Positions 12,752 through 26,500 of a stretch of DNA of 64,000 nt are shown piece after piece. Both the position numbers and the translations under genes were made by a program. The DNA lies in the NCBI GenBank assembly GCA_023333565.1, contig JAJKFH010000102.1, positions 682,001-746,000 of the forward strand. The letters run 5' to 3'. This DNA comes from Puffinus mauretanicus (Eukaryota > Chordata > Aves > Procellariiformes > Procellariidae). Each line of letters opens with the position of its first letter. Position 1 is the first letter of the stretch. Under the pieces are notes generated by a model that was not told where the DNA came from, searched no databases, and worked only from the letters and a program-made list of their open reading frames with translations.

Positions 12752-15700
12752 TTAGATTTTACTTGACATTTAACACGAAGCGACAACAACAAAAACCTTA
12801 AGATACTTGATGAAATAATTTTTTTAGATAAAATATTTATAACAATGTCTATGAAGTTCCTACAAGAGAGGTTTGCTGCTTTAATAATTGATTGGGAGAG
12901 CTACAAGAATGTAAAGAAGAAATAAGGAAGCTTCCATGAGACTCCCTTCTTTGTGCTGGATGAAGGATGGAAGCAAGTTAACTGAAGTGCCCAGGTACCA
13001 GAGGCACAGCAGTCTCTCAGGGCAAGTTGGCTCCATTTCCCTGACCTTGCAAAGGCTAATGCTGGCCTTAAGCTTGGACAGAGAAGCAAACGTAGATAAC
13101 TCTTGCTATCTTCTAGCCTGCTGGCTACAACGTCTTCTGTCAGGTTGAGCTGGAGAGACACCAAACCACTCTATTCCAGGTTGCTCTAAATTCTACTGTG
13201 TAGCTGAGCCCTTTGGACTTCACTTCAAAATACAGATTTTTTTTTCCTTTGAAGGTTGGTCTCGAAGGATGACAAGCACTTTAAAGCATGTTTACACCTC
13301 ATATGATCTATGGTATTGTCTGCTCCCACAGCCCTCCCACATGCAAGCAAGACACACAGACTCAGTGTAGCTGTAGTACTGCGAGTAGACATCCTTGCAC
13401 ACAGACTGATCGTTGACAGGGTGCAGGCTAGAAGGAGCATGTCAGTGACAACCTAACAATGGACAAAATGTGTACCACAGCTCTCCCGGAGTGACCAGCC
13501 CAAAGAAAAATCACCAGCTCTTGACAGCAGCGATTCTGTTCATGAACCTAGCACAATCTTTCAGGTGGTGGGATCCGTCAGGAAGCTGCTGCAGAGATTA
13601 GCTCAACCCAAATGAACCAGTGGCTTTTTGCTGCCGAATTCATATCCTTCTATATTAAAAAAGGAGGGGGGGAGAGAGAAAAGAGAAACCCAGTAAAGAG
13701 CATTCTGCAGTGAGTGTCGGGTACTCAGCGGCCAAACAAGGTGGTGGCTCTGCTGAAAGGTGGAAGAGAGCAAGGTGTTGCTGAGGTCTACAGAGCTGCA
13801 TTACACAAACTGTCAGGCTCTGTCCTGATTCTCTCTTGCTCATACTGGTGCAGGTCCGGTGAAATTAATGTCTTTACACCAGTAGCAAAGGGATGGAAAG
13901 ATGCGACAGGAGAATCAAGCTTAGTGGAAACAATTTGGGTTTGATGCAGTGTTTGTCCTCTGCTGTAGTACTTTTAATGCCATAATCTGGGCCATTTAGC
14001 ATGCCATAATCTGGTAGCAACACTTAGTGCTTTCTGCAAGACCTCCAAAACATCCCACTGTTCATGTTTTCTCTCCTCCCTGTAGATGACAGGTGTGGGC
14101 GTGGTCCACAACCAGAATTTCATCAATACTCAGACATCTTCACAAAAAAGTACCACTGGATTTGGAAGTATTTGAGGGCCTCTGAGCTGTAAGAGTTTGA
14201 GTTTTGTTACATAGTTTTCAGAAGGCTCAACCTGCAACTATCTGCACGTGTTTGTGAGGTTTCCAAAACAAATCTGAGCCCTAAATCAAGGAAGCTGCTG
14301 CTTGGCAGAGTCTCTGCTTTGAAATGAGAGCTGCTGAGCACGCTCCCCCATCTCCCGCTCCACCAGCCGCCTCACTGTGCTAGTGTAGGCTCCAGGGATT
14401 GCCAGCAGTGTTTTGTGAGCTAGAGCTGTCCTTGTCCTGCCCGCTCTTTCACAGCCATGCCTGGGACAGCAGCTTTGAAGTCACCCAGCTCTTCAACACT
14501 AGTCACAACCCCATCTGAATGTGTCTTTTTGAAAAACTAACAAGAGAAGTGTAACCTGTGTGTAGGCTTTTGAAAGCACCTGTCTGTCTGTACCTGTTTC
14601 CTGCTGTAAATATTACCAAGAAAAGCTTCCTTTGGGAAAAGTGGCGTGGTCACACCTAGCAAAGAGTCCAAGTGGCTAATATTTTGTAACAAAATAACAG
14701 AAATAGATCAGAGGTATTTTATCTGTTCAATTAATAGAGTTTTAGAAATTATATTGAGATATGTCACTTGTGCGCGAATGTCTTCTTTGCCTCAGCCCCC
14801 CTCCTGTGTCCCTGGGCTCCATCGGCGTGCGCAGCTGCACGGGCGACAGAGCAAGGCTGTGCTCCCAAGGAGTGCTGAGCCTCCTGCCTTCCTGCTGGCC
14901 TCGGGGCAGCCCACTGCGGCTACTGCTCATTTTTCGTCGAATGCAGCAGGAGCTAGCTCAATGCTCAGGCTCTCTGAGGATCAGATCCAGAGGAAACCAG
15001 GAGAAAATAATCTTGTCCAAGAGATGGCAACTCAGTGTGAAATTCACCCCTGCAGCGAGGCAGAGAGGAAAACGGGGCGGGAGGAAGGCAAAGCCCTTCC
15101 GTGCTGCAGCTCCTTCCTTTCCATCTTGCCGGCATGCAGCAGAGCCAGCCCCAAACCCTCTGCTCACATCTGTGTAGCTCTGCACCTCTGGGGAAGGAGG
15201 CCCACACACCCATGCAAAGCGCCTGCTGCTGCGTGTGCACGCTGCAGCAAGGAGAGCAACTTCACAAGCCGCATGTGCCAATGCATGTGTTGGACGCCAG
15301 CTGGCCGCAGAGAAACTCGTGCACCCAGAGACATCAGTACATACTGTGTGTTAACGCCATCTGCCAACGTGTAGGACTATATGGCAGATAACATGTAGGC
15401 ACCTCTACTATCCACACAGCTGAACACGCCGTGCAAAAATTCCGGGCATATGCAGCCATGCAGTGCCTGAGCAGGAGAGCTTCGCTGGCTGCAGTTACCA
15501 TCACAGCCCATCTCACAAGCGACGTAGGCTGAGGCTTGGTTAACATTTGGGTGGGAGACATGTCAGGAAAATGACATTTCCCATGCCAATCAAATATCCA
15601 TGCATATTTACACAAAGCATAACCCCAAGGTTAATGAAACTGACCTTTGTGAAGTTCTGCACAGGGATGAGAGAGATGATCAGAGACAAACACGCGCACA

Positions 15701-17669
15701 CAAAGCAAGCTCTCCTCTGCAATGGATGGGGAAGGCAACCTACGCCTTTGCAGCTGAGTTGAACAGATGCTGGGTTCGGATTGCACCTGCTAAAAACCCC
15801 TGTCTATAGGTTGCAAATTCTTTGCTGGCTTCAAAGAATCCCTTAGACTCCCAGCCCCTCGGTGAAACACTTGGGAGGACAGAAATCCCTCTGAGACACA
15901 GGCAGGAAATTTCCCAGGAATTCAGAGGCTTCTGCTTATGTTTTTGTGTGCCACGGATATATTATAAATCAGCCCATCCCAAACAGTCATTTTCTAAGAT
16001 GTTTTGAAACAGGAGATTATTGGAGAAGTTTCTGCCTGATGTTTAGATGACACACCCGGCTGTAAAGATGAAAGCAATAAAAACAGATTGTCTATATGTG
16101 AAATACTCCTAACTTGCTCCGACGTGCAGATACTATTATTAATCAGAAAATGGCAGGTCCCTTTGGGACGGATACTATGTAGACACATATAGGTAGTGCT
16201 GTACACAGAGATTACAGTCCAAAAAGCACATACCACAACTGTCACATTGCATCTGTACACTGTTATATCTATACAGTATACATAATGTGCAATAACATAC
16301 ATATAGTGCGTACAGAGTTGATCAAAACATGCCGCTCTTTTCCACAGAGAATTTTCAGATGCAATTTTTCTCGGAAACTTTTAAGATGGACTTTAAATTA
16401 AGCGCATCCCTCAAGCGCTTTGCTGTAAGTGGGTTCCACCCACCCCCCGTCAAGCAAGGTGCAGAAGCCTTGCCGCTGAACTCAACACCATGCAGCCTGC
16501 TGTCTCCCGCTTCACAGGCGTTGTCCCTGGGGACAGACACCCGTCCCACGGCCAAAGCACAGTGGAGCCCTCGGGGAGCAGTGTGGCGGCAGGACGGTTA
16601 CCGCAAACCCAAACCTGCCATGTCACAGACCCTTATCGGGGACAGCGAGGGGACAGCACCTGCAATATCACTGCTGTGTGTGGGGCACGATGGGCGCCTT
16701 TCCACCTCATCTGGGGGGATTCTGGAAGGATTGTGCTGGTGCCTCGGGGGTGCCTGGGGGACAGCTGATCACAGAGTCGGGCTCCACCGTCCCCCCCAGG
16801 TTCAGGTTTCCCGTCATCGCCAGCTGCTGGGGGAGAGGTGCCCCTCTGTAAGTCACTGCCCAGATCCTGAGTCTAGCAACCTGGAGTCATGACCATACTC
16901 CTGCCTGATCTAAGAAAGGGGCTGAAAATAAGCAAGTACCTCAAAGATGAGGACGACTGGTGAGTAGGGCTGTGGGATTTAACCAGTTTAGGAGCTCTGT
17001 CACGCTTGGCTGCATCTTGGAGCGTCTTTCTTGGAGTTAATGAGTGCAACCGAAGAGCTGTTTTTTCTGCCTTAATCCACACAATCCACAAGCTGGGATT
17101 GCTCTCAAGCATGTAGGGTAGGATCTTATTTTATGCACACCCATGCTCTAGCCTTGGGGTCTGACAATACGGCATAGTCATCACTGACTTCTTGAAAAAC
17201 AAGATTTCTGTCTTCCTAAGCCTTCCTCCTCATGAAGGGTAGTCTCCCAAACAATATGAAGTTCATTTAAAAAAAAAAGGGAGTGGGAGGGAGCGGGAAG
17301 GATCTTCCTCCACAGGAGTGTAGGGCCAAGGCTGTAGCAGCAAAAACACTTGTAAGTACCTGAGAACTGTGCCCATCCTGATATTCCATATATACCTTCC
17401 TATTCCCTCCCATTATGGAAGGCTTGATTTTTTCAGCTCTTCGTCTCGGATGTGCAGAAGCCTCATGCTGACTACTCATGGACTTGCTGATCAAACAGGA
17501 CTCACACAGTGCCAGCAACAGGAGCAATTACCTCTCTCCTCCACTCACCCAGCTGCACGCTCAGGATTTCCCTGGGCTGGCAGCCCCTCTTTGCTACTCT
17601 CATGAATTTCCCATTGCTAAATCAGAGCAAACAGGGCAGCCCCCTCCCACAGCCTGCTGCAAACTGGTG

Positions 17670-18240
17670 TCCACCCGCGGGACACTAAAGCTGTCCGTGT
17701 CCTTCCATTGCCACCCCGTGCTGTTTGCACAGCTGGCTGGGAAAGGGCTGGGTCAGTCCATGCAGTGAAAGGCGACGGCTTTGCAGGGCTCTGCGCTGGC
17801 AGCAGCCGCGGGTCCCCTGACGCTCCCCCGCACGATGCCATGCTCACTCCTCCCACGGCCACCGTCTCGCTGCTGTACGCCCCCGCCGCAGCTGCCTCCG
17901 CACCCTCCTGCCTCCCGCCGCTGCCTGCGACAGGGGAAGTGCTTCCCCCTTCTTCCCCTCCCTGCCTTTTTGAAATGAGCTACTCATTATATTTTGTAAA
18001 AAACTTGGAGCAAAGTATTTGGCCAGCACAGGAGAAGGAGGACAACATGTTCCCTGTAGGAAAACAGAAATCCGTATGTTCCAAGCAGACTATGCTGGCT
18101 CCGGCTAAGCCCGAAACAGCTAATCCCGGCGCAGGCGGGCAGGCAGGGCAGAGCGCGGGGGGATGCCAGCTGGGCTGGGACGCCACGAGCGGGGCCTTTT
18201 CCCCGCCAGCACAAGCAGCCCTGGCAGGAATAGGAGCGAC
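17670..18240. promoter_or_regulatory. Orphan CpG-rich patch, possible CpG island
   Basis: Over roughly 17670-17940 I count about 23 CpG in 270 bp at about two-thirds G+C, close to 0.7 of expectation. The CpG-rich character continues to about 18200. It lies more than 7 kb from either gene end and is not at a known promoter. A regulatory element or an unannotated non-coding RNA promoter is possible; the counting was by eye. Confidence 0.35.
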
Positions 18241-21179
18241 CTGGGACAGCTGATGTTACAACAGTTGTAATTATCCAAGTACAAGGCAAGAAAAGCCGCC
18301 AAAACCCTCTTTAGCTTCCTAGGCAGGGGGAAATAAAGGTAGGGGAAAACAAAACAGTGAGCGGTGCCGCAGCCCTGCCGTGCGGGGAGTCCAGGCCCGC
18401 ACTAACCCTCTCACGGGGCAGGCACCGCCACCAAACACCTCAGTGCTAATGTTATCTAGTCCCCAAGCCGCTTGGCTTTGAAAACTCGTTAGGAAAACTA
18501 AGTACAGAGAAAGCCTGGTAAAAACAGGGAAAATAGTCACTGAAGTGAGCCTGGCCGTACCAGGGCCTGGTGCCGGGTGCTGGTGTCTCCACTGAGGCAT
18601 TGCCACAAGGCGGCTGGTCCCCAAAGCCTCCTCCTGTTTCCCTGGTCTTCGCTCTCATGCAAAGGGAAGCTTTCCCCTTGCTCCTGGAGCAAGTCCAGAA
18701 GGGTTTAGGTCCTTGCACGTCCCCTTCAGAGCCCGGGAGTCAGAAACAGTGGGGGGAAATCCCAGCTTGAGCTTTCTGAAACAGCTTTCAGCCCCACTTA
18801 CTGGCTGGCCGATTCCTGCCACCTTAGCTCTCTTTTATCTTCCCAGTCACAGCCTGTGACCCCCCCGCCTATAGAAGGAGTTACCTCCATTGCACCCAGT
18901 GGGCCACAGCAAAGCCACACAGCCGATGGCGGCGTGAGCCAGAGCACGAGTCGGTCCCCGTGAGATGGATTTCAGCTGGCGTGAGTGGCCAGGGTGCCAG
19001 TTTCAGCACTCACATCAGGGATTCTGCACATTTAGGATCTGCCTCGTAGGACCCAGCATTTCTCACCTCCCTGTGGGGACTGGTTCTCCATCATGTCTTT
19101 TTGTAGGGAGGGAGAGCATTGCTCAGTAAAGGCCACATTAACCTGGGTAGAATTATCTTCCCTCTCTAAAAGGAAAGAAAAAAAAACGTCCCCTGGGATC
19201 TGACCTCAGCCTTCAGCCTCAGCTCACGTCTTCTGGCATCCCCAGTGAAAAGGACAACCCATCCAGCAGCTCAGGACAAGCGGCCAGGAAAGAAATGTGC
19301 AAGGGAAAAGCAGAAGCCCTTATTAAATAGCTTGTTCAAAGATAAAACCCCGGGCATCTGTCGACTTGTCCTAGAAGAGGCACTGCTATAATAATTAGCA
19401 GAGGGAAAGGCAGCAGAGATGCCAGTGAAAAAAACAGTGGTTTGCTAACATTTCGCACAGGTCTGCCATGAACGCAGTGGGAGGAAGGAGCAGGGGGAAA
19501 AAGTGCAAAGGAGGAAAGATCACGTTGCCTCACTGGGGCAGATGCTGCTGGCAGTGAGGGGCAGAAGCTTCCCGGGGGCCACAGGACACTTTGGGCTGGT
19601 GCAATTCAGCACTTGGCATCCCAGGAGCAGATGCTGCCATGGGGGACTAGCAGCAGTTCATCTCTCTCAGATCCTGGGGCTCTGCCCTGTGGAGGAGTCC
19701 CCACAGCTGCGGGGGCATCCCGGGGGCTGTGGTGCTGCTGGGGATGGGGGCAGCCCCGACGGGGCTGGGTGCATGTGGCACCCCCCCAGCTGGGATGCTG
19801 CCAGGGGGACTGTGCTGCCGCACACCTCTCACCGTGGCTGTGCCGCTCACCTAGCACATTCCCATTTAAACAGTGATGGCTAATACAGACTCACCCTCCA
19901 TCCCCAAAGACAAAGACCCCTCTTTCTTTTCAAAGCTCAAAGCATCCAGGAACCCCTGAAAATCCATTGGCACAGCCTGACAGCAGCACCTGCCCAGCAC
20001 TCAGACACGCTTCGTGGCGCCAAGGCGGGTACCTGGCCATGGGACACCCCCTGTATCCTGGGTTGCAGAGCCCCCCACCACCCCCCACCTCCTCCCTGCC
20101 GAAGTGTCACCCCACGCAGCCGCCGCAGGAGCCCGGAGGGTGGCTGGGGCTGTGACAGCTGCTCTGTCACCCAGCTCCCCTAGGAGCATCACACTGAAGT
20201 TCCCCTAGCAGAGCTGAAAAGCCGCTTTAAAATAAGAATCTTGGATTATAATTCCTAATCTCTTCATTTGCAGTAAATGCAGAGAGGGGTCAGAGATGCT
20301 GGCTCTCTTTCTCTCTCCCTCCTGCAGGACCAAACGCACTTCAAAACCACATGGAAGCGTTCGTGCCTTGGGCCGGGCAGGCGGTGACCGGGAGCGGCCG
20401 CTCGGCCAGGACGTTGTGGCACCGTCAGGAGGGCGGGGAGAGGCAGAGGGGGATGTTGTCCCCCTCCCATCAAAAGCGCTCATCCCTTTCCATCTCTTGT
20501 CATTGTCCCCACTGAGGAGTTATTTTTAAAGGCACGTCAGTCGGCTCTGGCGTGTGCCAGAGGGGGATGCGCAGACGAGGGGGCGATGGCGGCCGGGCTC
20601 AGCCATGCAGACAAGGGCGAGCTGCAGCCACAAGGCAGGCGGGCTCCCTGGGGATGGGCAGGGAGCGGGGCAGGGAGCCAACGCTGCCTGCGTGCTGAGG
20701 CACGAGGCCCGGGTGCCCTCCTGTCCTGCCCTTTGTCCCCCAGGGCCAGCCCGGGGGCTGGTGTACCTCCAAGACTGTGTACGCAGCTTTGGAGCCATTG
20801 AGCAGAGGGGAGGCAGCGCGCTTCAGGTGACGGCAAGGGCTGAGTTGGCGTTGTAGAACCTCCTATCTGGACAAATACGGGGCAGGTTTTGTCTGGAGCT
20901 GGGTCAGCAGCACCAGCACAAAACTCCCCGGTACTTTTCTTTACAGGGTCATTGCGGGGGTATTTGTGTTTTCCCGAACAGCACGATGCAATGCAAACTG
21001 GCCAAGAGCCTTCTCTGAGCCACACAGCCTTCAGAGGCAGAAAAACATCCAGCCAGGCAGCCGTGCCCTGCTCTGCCGGCAGCCCCTGGGCTTACAGGAG
21101 ATGTAGTGTCCGGGCAGGAGTGCCCCACGGGCAGGTTGCCCGCCCTGCACTGTGGCTATGGGGCCCTCTGAGGCCCCCA

Positions 21180-21245
21180 CTATCATTACACCAGTGACTC
21201 GGGCAAGTCCCTTCCTGCTGTGTTGGGTTTCCTCAGCTGGAAGCA
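21180..21245 (+). repeat. Weak MIR-like SINE core
   Basis: The order gtgactcgggcaagtccctt then ggtttcctcagctggaa follows the conserved MIR core (gaccttgggcaagt, then cagtttcctcatctg). Only a short piece remains. Confidence 0.35.
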
Positions 21246-23539
21246 GAAACACCCAGACCCCCCAGGGTCCCCTGGAGAAAGCTCCTGTGGAGCACAAATA
21301 CAGCCAGGATGAATCCTGCCATGGCCACTCCGCACGGGGCTGCAGCCCCGGGGGTGAGGGCTGCTGGTCCCCATGGGCTGTGGAGGGGACACGTGCCACC
21401 CCGCGAGGGGCCAGGGCTGCTCCCCAGGGCCCCGATGAAGGCTGGTGCTGTTTTCTTGGCAGCGCAGCGGCATCATGCCAGGCTGTCGGGAGACATCTCC
21501 ATCAGCGTCACGGCCGTCAGGTATCAGTTCGGGGAGCACTAACCTCTCCTGAGCGTCTCCAGACACGGACACTTTCCAGCTGACAGCATTGCGGGGATGA
21601 TGGACGTGTGCTTGGCAGGAGCCTCGTGCTGCCCTCGGCGGTGCTGCCTCAGCCAGCACTGTGGTGGGGACACCGGAATGCCACCCCTGTCCCCTGCCAC
21701 CCCCTGCGTGTCTGCCCTGGGGCCACCACCTGGGGTTCCCCCATGGGGACGGCCCTGTGGCTCAAAACCCTTTATCCAGTGGCTAACAGCTGCACGTGGG
21801 TCCCAGCCCCCTTGGGATGTGTCAGGGCAAGCGCTAAAGCCGGGGGAAACCCCGCACTGCCCTGCAGGCAGCCCTCCCACTGCTCGCCACCGGGGCACAG
21901 GAGAGGACATGTGGGGACCTACGCTGGAGAGGGCACCCACCACGCTGGAGGGAGGGAGGTTGCTCCTGGTGGGGTGAACAAACCCTGCGGGCCAGGGTTG
22001 TAATGTCACTGCCGCCGTGCCGCTCTGAGCAGATCTGGCACCTGCCTGGACCTCTTACCACACAAGCACCACTTTACCATGCTATTAAAGATGCAGAAAG
22101 TGGAGGAAAGCTGCTAAAATGCTTGGAGTGCACAGCGCTCTGGCTTACGCTTTCACAGCGCCCTTGTTCCCCTCCATCGAGGCTATGGAGGGCTGTCAGT
22201 AGGGGAGAGGAAAACATCTGACACCCCTGTTAGATGTCAATGAAACGGCACTGGCTCCCCGCGCCAGGCAGAAGCGCTGCTAGCAGAGGTGGTGGGAAGC
22301 TTCAGGGAAGGGAGGAGGCACGGACCCTGCACAGGGGAGACCGGCTGAGCTGGGAAGGGTCAGCGCCCCAGCCTCTGTGCAGAGCCTGGCCCGCTGCTCG
22401 CTGCCAGACTGCCCGCCTCGGCCATCCCCTGGCCCAGCAACAGGCACACCTGCCCGGCGATTCGGTCGCTGGCACCAAGCAGGGCTGAGGAGGAAAGAAA
22501 AGCTGGCATGGGCAGGCAAGCCTCTCCCCAAAGAGGGAAGGTGAGACAGGCGAGCAAGACGATGCAAAGCAGAGAAGGGAGGAAGAAGTGACAGGTACCT
22601 GACCCAAGGGCTGCTGCAGCGGCCAAGATGGTGGAGGGGGAGATGGTAGCCAGCTCCCATGGGAGCTCCCATCTTTCAACCCTCCTTTGACATCTCTTCT
22701 CTTGCCTTTCCAAGGGCTTTGAGGGGTGATCAGAATGGTCCTTGCACTCTTTTTTAAGAGCTAGGTCCTAGGTGTCATCAGTAGGTTTCAGAGTTTCCAG
22801 GCTTTTTCTTCCCGCCCCTGAGTCGCTCAGGTGGATTCTGACCAACAGCTGGAGTTGCACAGAGACAGAATCAGACATCAGGAGAGGAAAACCATGCTGT
22901 TTGGGCACACCGCGTGGCCTCCAGTGCCAGTATTGGCATCCAATGCTGAGCACCATGTTTCATGTGTTTAGCTCCTGAGGAAAGCAGGCAGCATCCTTGG
23001 TGCAAGCTCCACCGCCATGGGTGGGCTGGTAGCCCTCAATATAAGCAAAAACACAGTGGACATGCCCCTTAGTGGCACAGTCCCCCTCCCCATTTGGCCA
23101 TCACCACCAAATGCAACCAGGGTCCCCCAATCCAGAGAGAATCCCTCCGGGACAGGAGAGGGATAAGGACAAGTTGCTCATCCGGAATGACGCCGGCTTT
23201 AAGGGCACCCCCTGACGCACAGCACCACTGCGCCCAACACATCGTTTAATAGAGTTGTGGAGAGACTACAAGCTACGCGGCAGTCGGCTAGCCGAAGCCT
23301 TACAGTGCCACAGGGCATTGGTATCGTGTTGCGGACATTGCACACGTGTTTTACAGCCAGCTGCCAGCTGTTAGAGCACATCTGGGAGAATGGCAGCAGG
23401 AAGAGCTCCCCTCTCCCGGGGGAGAGGATCGCACCCGCATCTCCAAGGGAAGCAGCACTTGAGCAGCCACGAAGCAATCCTGCCTTTCCCATCGCCCCCT
23501 CAGCCCCTGCTGCTGCGGCAGAGGGTGGGGGCAATGGCA

Positions 23540-23550
23540 TTTATTTTATT
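23540..23550 (-). terminator. Candidate polyadenylation signals of the GAT-1-like gene
   Basis: On the - strand two overlapping AATAAA hexamers are present (tttattttatt on +). Use of these would give a 3' UTR of about 4 kb below the stop at 27609. An ATTAAA on the - strand at 25874-25879 is a nearer alternative. Assignment is by position only. Confidence 0.25.
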
Positions 23551-26500
23551 TTTCACAGCCCTCAGGAAAAAGAGGATTTCAGAGGGATTTGAGCACAGCT
23601 CCCTAAATAGCTCCTTAGAATTAAGAGGTTTCACAGTGGATTATTTCGAGCAGCTGCCCGTGGCGGGAGGGAGAGGCTGGCAGGTGCTGGGGAGGCAAGG
23701 GGGCAGAGAAAAGGCAGGAGCGCTGTGGGTGAGCACAGGGGAGCGGGATCCCCTTCTGAACCGCAGCATGGGGGAGAGGGGAGCATCCCACCCCCCGGCC
23801 ACGCACGTATCCTCTCTGCTGGATGAGCCGAAAGGAATGAGGAGCAGAGTGGTGGTCAGCAGAAGTGACGCACCGTGGGAACAGCACAAAAGCGGTTCTT
23901 ACAGAGGAATCACTGGCACCGAGCACGGCACGTGCCTTTCAGCTGGTATCCGAAGCCTGATGTCCAAAAGTCAACGCGCAGATATGGCTGCTTCGCTGGA
24001 CCTGCGCATAGCGGCGTTTCTGAGGTGTGGGGTGAGCTCAAGGGGCCGTCCCCATCCCTGCCTCCTCACTAGACGGGAAACCTGCGTGCGATGGAGGTGG
24101 GAAAGCTCTTCTAGCACTAAGGATGGGATGAGTTTGACATGCTGGAGAAGGGGATCAGTCAATCAGACAGAGCTTGACTAAGGGCAAATTCCTCCCTGCA
24201 AGGCTACGAATGCCAGACTTTGCAGATCCAAACATTCATGGTGGAAATAAAATAGTGCAAAACCAGGAAAGGCCACAAAATCTTTCAGAACAGGCACAGC
24301 TCTGCAGAGACTGGTGGAATATGGGTTGAAATGCCTCTTCTAGTAACACCAAGAGAGAACATTGCTTGGCACAGCGCTTTCTGGTGCAAAGAGGAAGAGA
24401 AGATAGCTGGAACTTCATTATAATTTTGATATTGGGATGGAAATTTGTTCTTAGGGACCGGATCCTGCAAAAAGCTGAGCTCCTCCATGGGGTCCTGAGC
24501 TGCAGCTTTCAGCAGGCAGAAGGGTTGAGCGTGCGCACAGCGAGCGGCTGAGCCAGAGGCATGCAGGAATAAGCAAAAAGGCTGGAAGGAGAGCGCATGA
24601 GAGAAGCAGGGAAGTGAGCCTGGTAATTAGTAAGAGCAAGAGAGAGAAAGGAGAAGAGAAAGGAGGGAGAGCTGTAATTTGACAGTATTGGAAGCAAAAA
24701 AGCAGGAAGAAGCAAGCTGAGGTAGATAATTTCCACTGGACCGATGATAGTGGGGAAGAAGTGAGACAAGAAAATGAAAAGGAGCAGGGCAGGAGGGAAA
24801 GCAAAGGAGAAGATCACAGGTAGGAAACCGAGCAAATGGTTAAATCTCATCAAGTGTTGTTATTATGAGCAGCCCATGTGTGGGGTAGCCCCTGCTGCTA
24901 CACCTGGAGTGATGTTCTGCACCTGCCACATGCAAGGCCACAAGTCAGAGAGATGCTGGGACTAAAATCCCAGCAAAAAGGAATTGGAGATTTAGGGATT
25001 TCCTCAGCCACCGGGGAAGGGACTTTGTTTTCTGGACCCTTCCTTCTCTACTCTCCTGGAGGAACAACCTGGACGGTGCAACCCTTCAAAGAGCTCTCCC
25101 ACCAACCGAGCTCTTTGGCCAAGAATTTAAAAAATAACCACTGGCACTGATTTGTTCTATCTCAGACCTGAGCTGCCCCAATAAAGTTGGAAAAATTGGG
25201 GTCTTCCATGGTTTTAAGGCCTTCTTCAAGAATTTACTCCTCTGCCTATCGCCCGGCTGTGCAACTTTCAGTCTGCATTTAAGGGGAGGGAGGTTACATG
25301 ACCTGGATGCACAGGCAAAAGCAGGTTTCTAGTAAAGGTCATTGCTACAAAGATGAGAGGTTAACATCTGTTTTCAACACAGACGTCCCTCTCGAAGGAC
25401 ATACATGTATATAAGGAGTGGTTTCCCTTACCACCTGGTTTATAAAAATAGATGAAAGCGGAATAGAATATTTCAGCTATACTAGTGCTTGCAATTACGG
25501 GACAAGGAAAGATGACACGTCTGTGACTGGCTGAGATTAATTGTGATGAACTATTGCAGCTTTCAGTGTTTGACTTTTGGCTTTACAAGATCAAACCTGT
25601 AAATTCAGCATTTCCTCATGTCTATTTAAGAGCTGCAATTTTTTTGACGTAAACACCCTAATGATTAGATGCGGGACAGGGCGTGATCTCAGCTCCTGGT
25701 GTTGGAGACTGCAAAACATGCACTCAGGGCCTGGTAGCCACGGCCACTAAGAGCCAGGACACAGCACGTACCATGTGTGCGAACACAAGTTGGTTACACA
25801 TCTAAAGCAATGTTAATCGAGATGCATTGGCGAGCTGGCAGGGGACCCAACCCCAAAGGTGACAGACTTCAACTTTAATCACCAGATGACTTCTTTCCTT
25901 TTCACGCTACCGATCCTGAGGCTGGCAGACCAGAAGAAGAGCAGGTTGGCCCCGTGCACCGGCTGGTCCCAGGGATGGGCAGCACAGGGCCAACCTGCAT
26001 CACGTCACATCTCCACAGCGTGAGTGGGACGTACTTTTCCTCGGACACTCATTTATGAATTCATTGACTCTGAGCTGAGCCTGGGAGCGCGAGCCGGTGG
26101 GAAGGCAGGCCAGCAAACCTGGCAATGTTGTCAGGGTGCCAGGGGAGGGGAGACACTAATTTGCACTGAGCCACGCCGTGTGTGGTGCTCATCAGATGCT
26201 GAGTACACGGGTATCTCCGCGTGGGTCATTGGGAAGCTGTCACAAATGGGACCATCACTGTCACATCTGCACATGGTGCTATGACGAGCCACCTCCTTTC
26301 TCAAGGCTTTATAAACCAGAAATATGCTGCTGCTTTAGGACTGCTCTGAAACACTTCCCAGCCTTCTCTGAGGTGTTAGACACTCCTCCAGCATCATCTA
26401 CAACAGCTTACGGCCCCCCATGCTCTGTGTGCTGGGAGTCGGGATGTGCCAGCACCAGTGGCTGGCAGCGCAGGCACTTCCCAAGGGAAGTCAGCACTGG

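Larger units (their letters stand above)
10085..12770 (+). other. IQSEC3: Probable IQSEC3 3' UTR
   Basis: No open frame or recognised gene follows the stop. The stretch contains a CA microsatellite and ends near overlapping AATAAA hexamers at 12742-12751. A nearer ATTAAA at 10938-10943 could give a shorter form. The extent is inferred only from these hexamers. Confidence 0.5.
12771..23539. other. Intergenic region between convergent genes
   Basis: No coding exon with homology was found. GC content rises in patches at 17.65-18.25 kb and 19.5-22.5 kb, where chance open frames lengthen on both strands. The frames at 14646-15374 (+) and the many at 20-22 kb share no recognisable domain. A weak MIR-like core lies at about 21180-21245. 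Confidence 0.6.

Noticed and set aside
14096..14176. Possible small exon after ctccctgtag, with an ATG frame of about 25 codons
   Set aside because: The acceptor looks fair, but there is no donor, no homology and no partner exon.
14646..15374. 242-codon + strand open frame downstream of IQSEC3
   Set aside because: No recognisable domain, and Cys/Ser/Arg-rich composition as expected for noncoding DNA.
23390..24181. 263-codon + strand open frame
   Set aside because: No domain, no splice logic and no family resemblance; low-complexity Arg/Ser-rich translation of GC-rich intergenic DNA.
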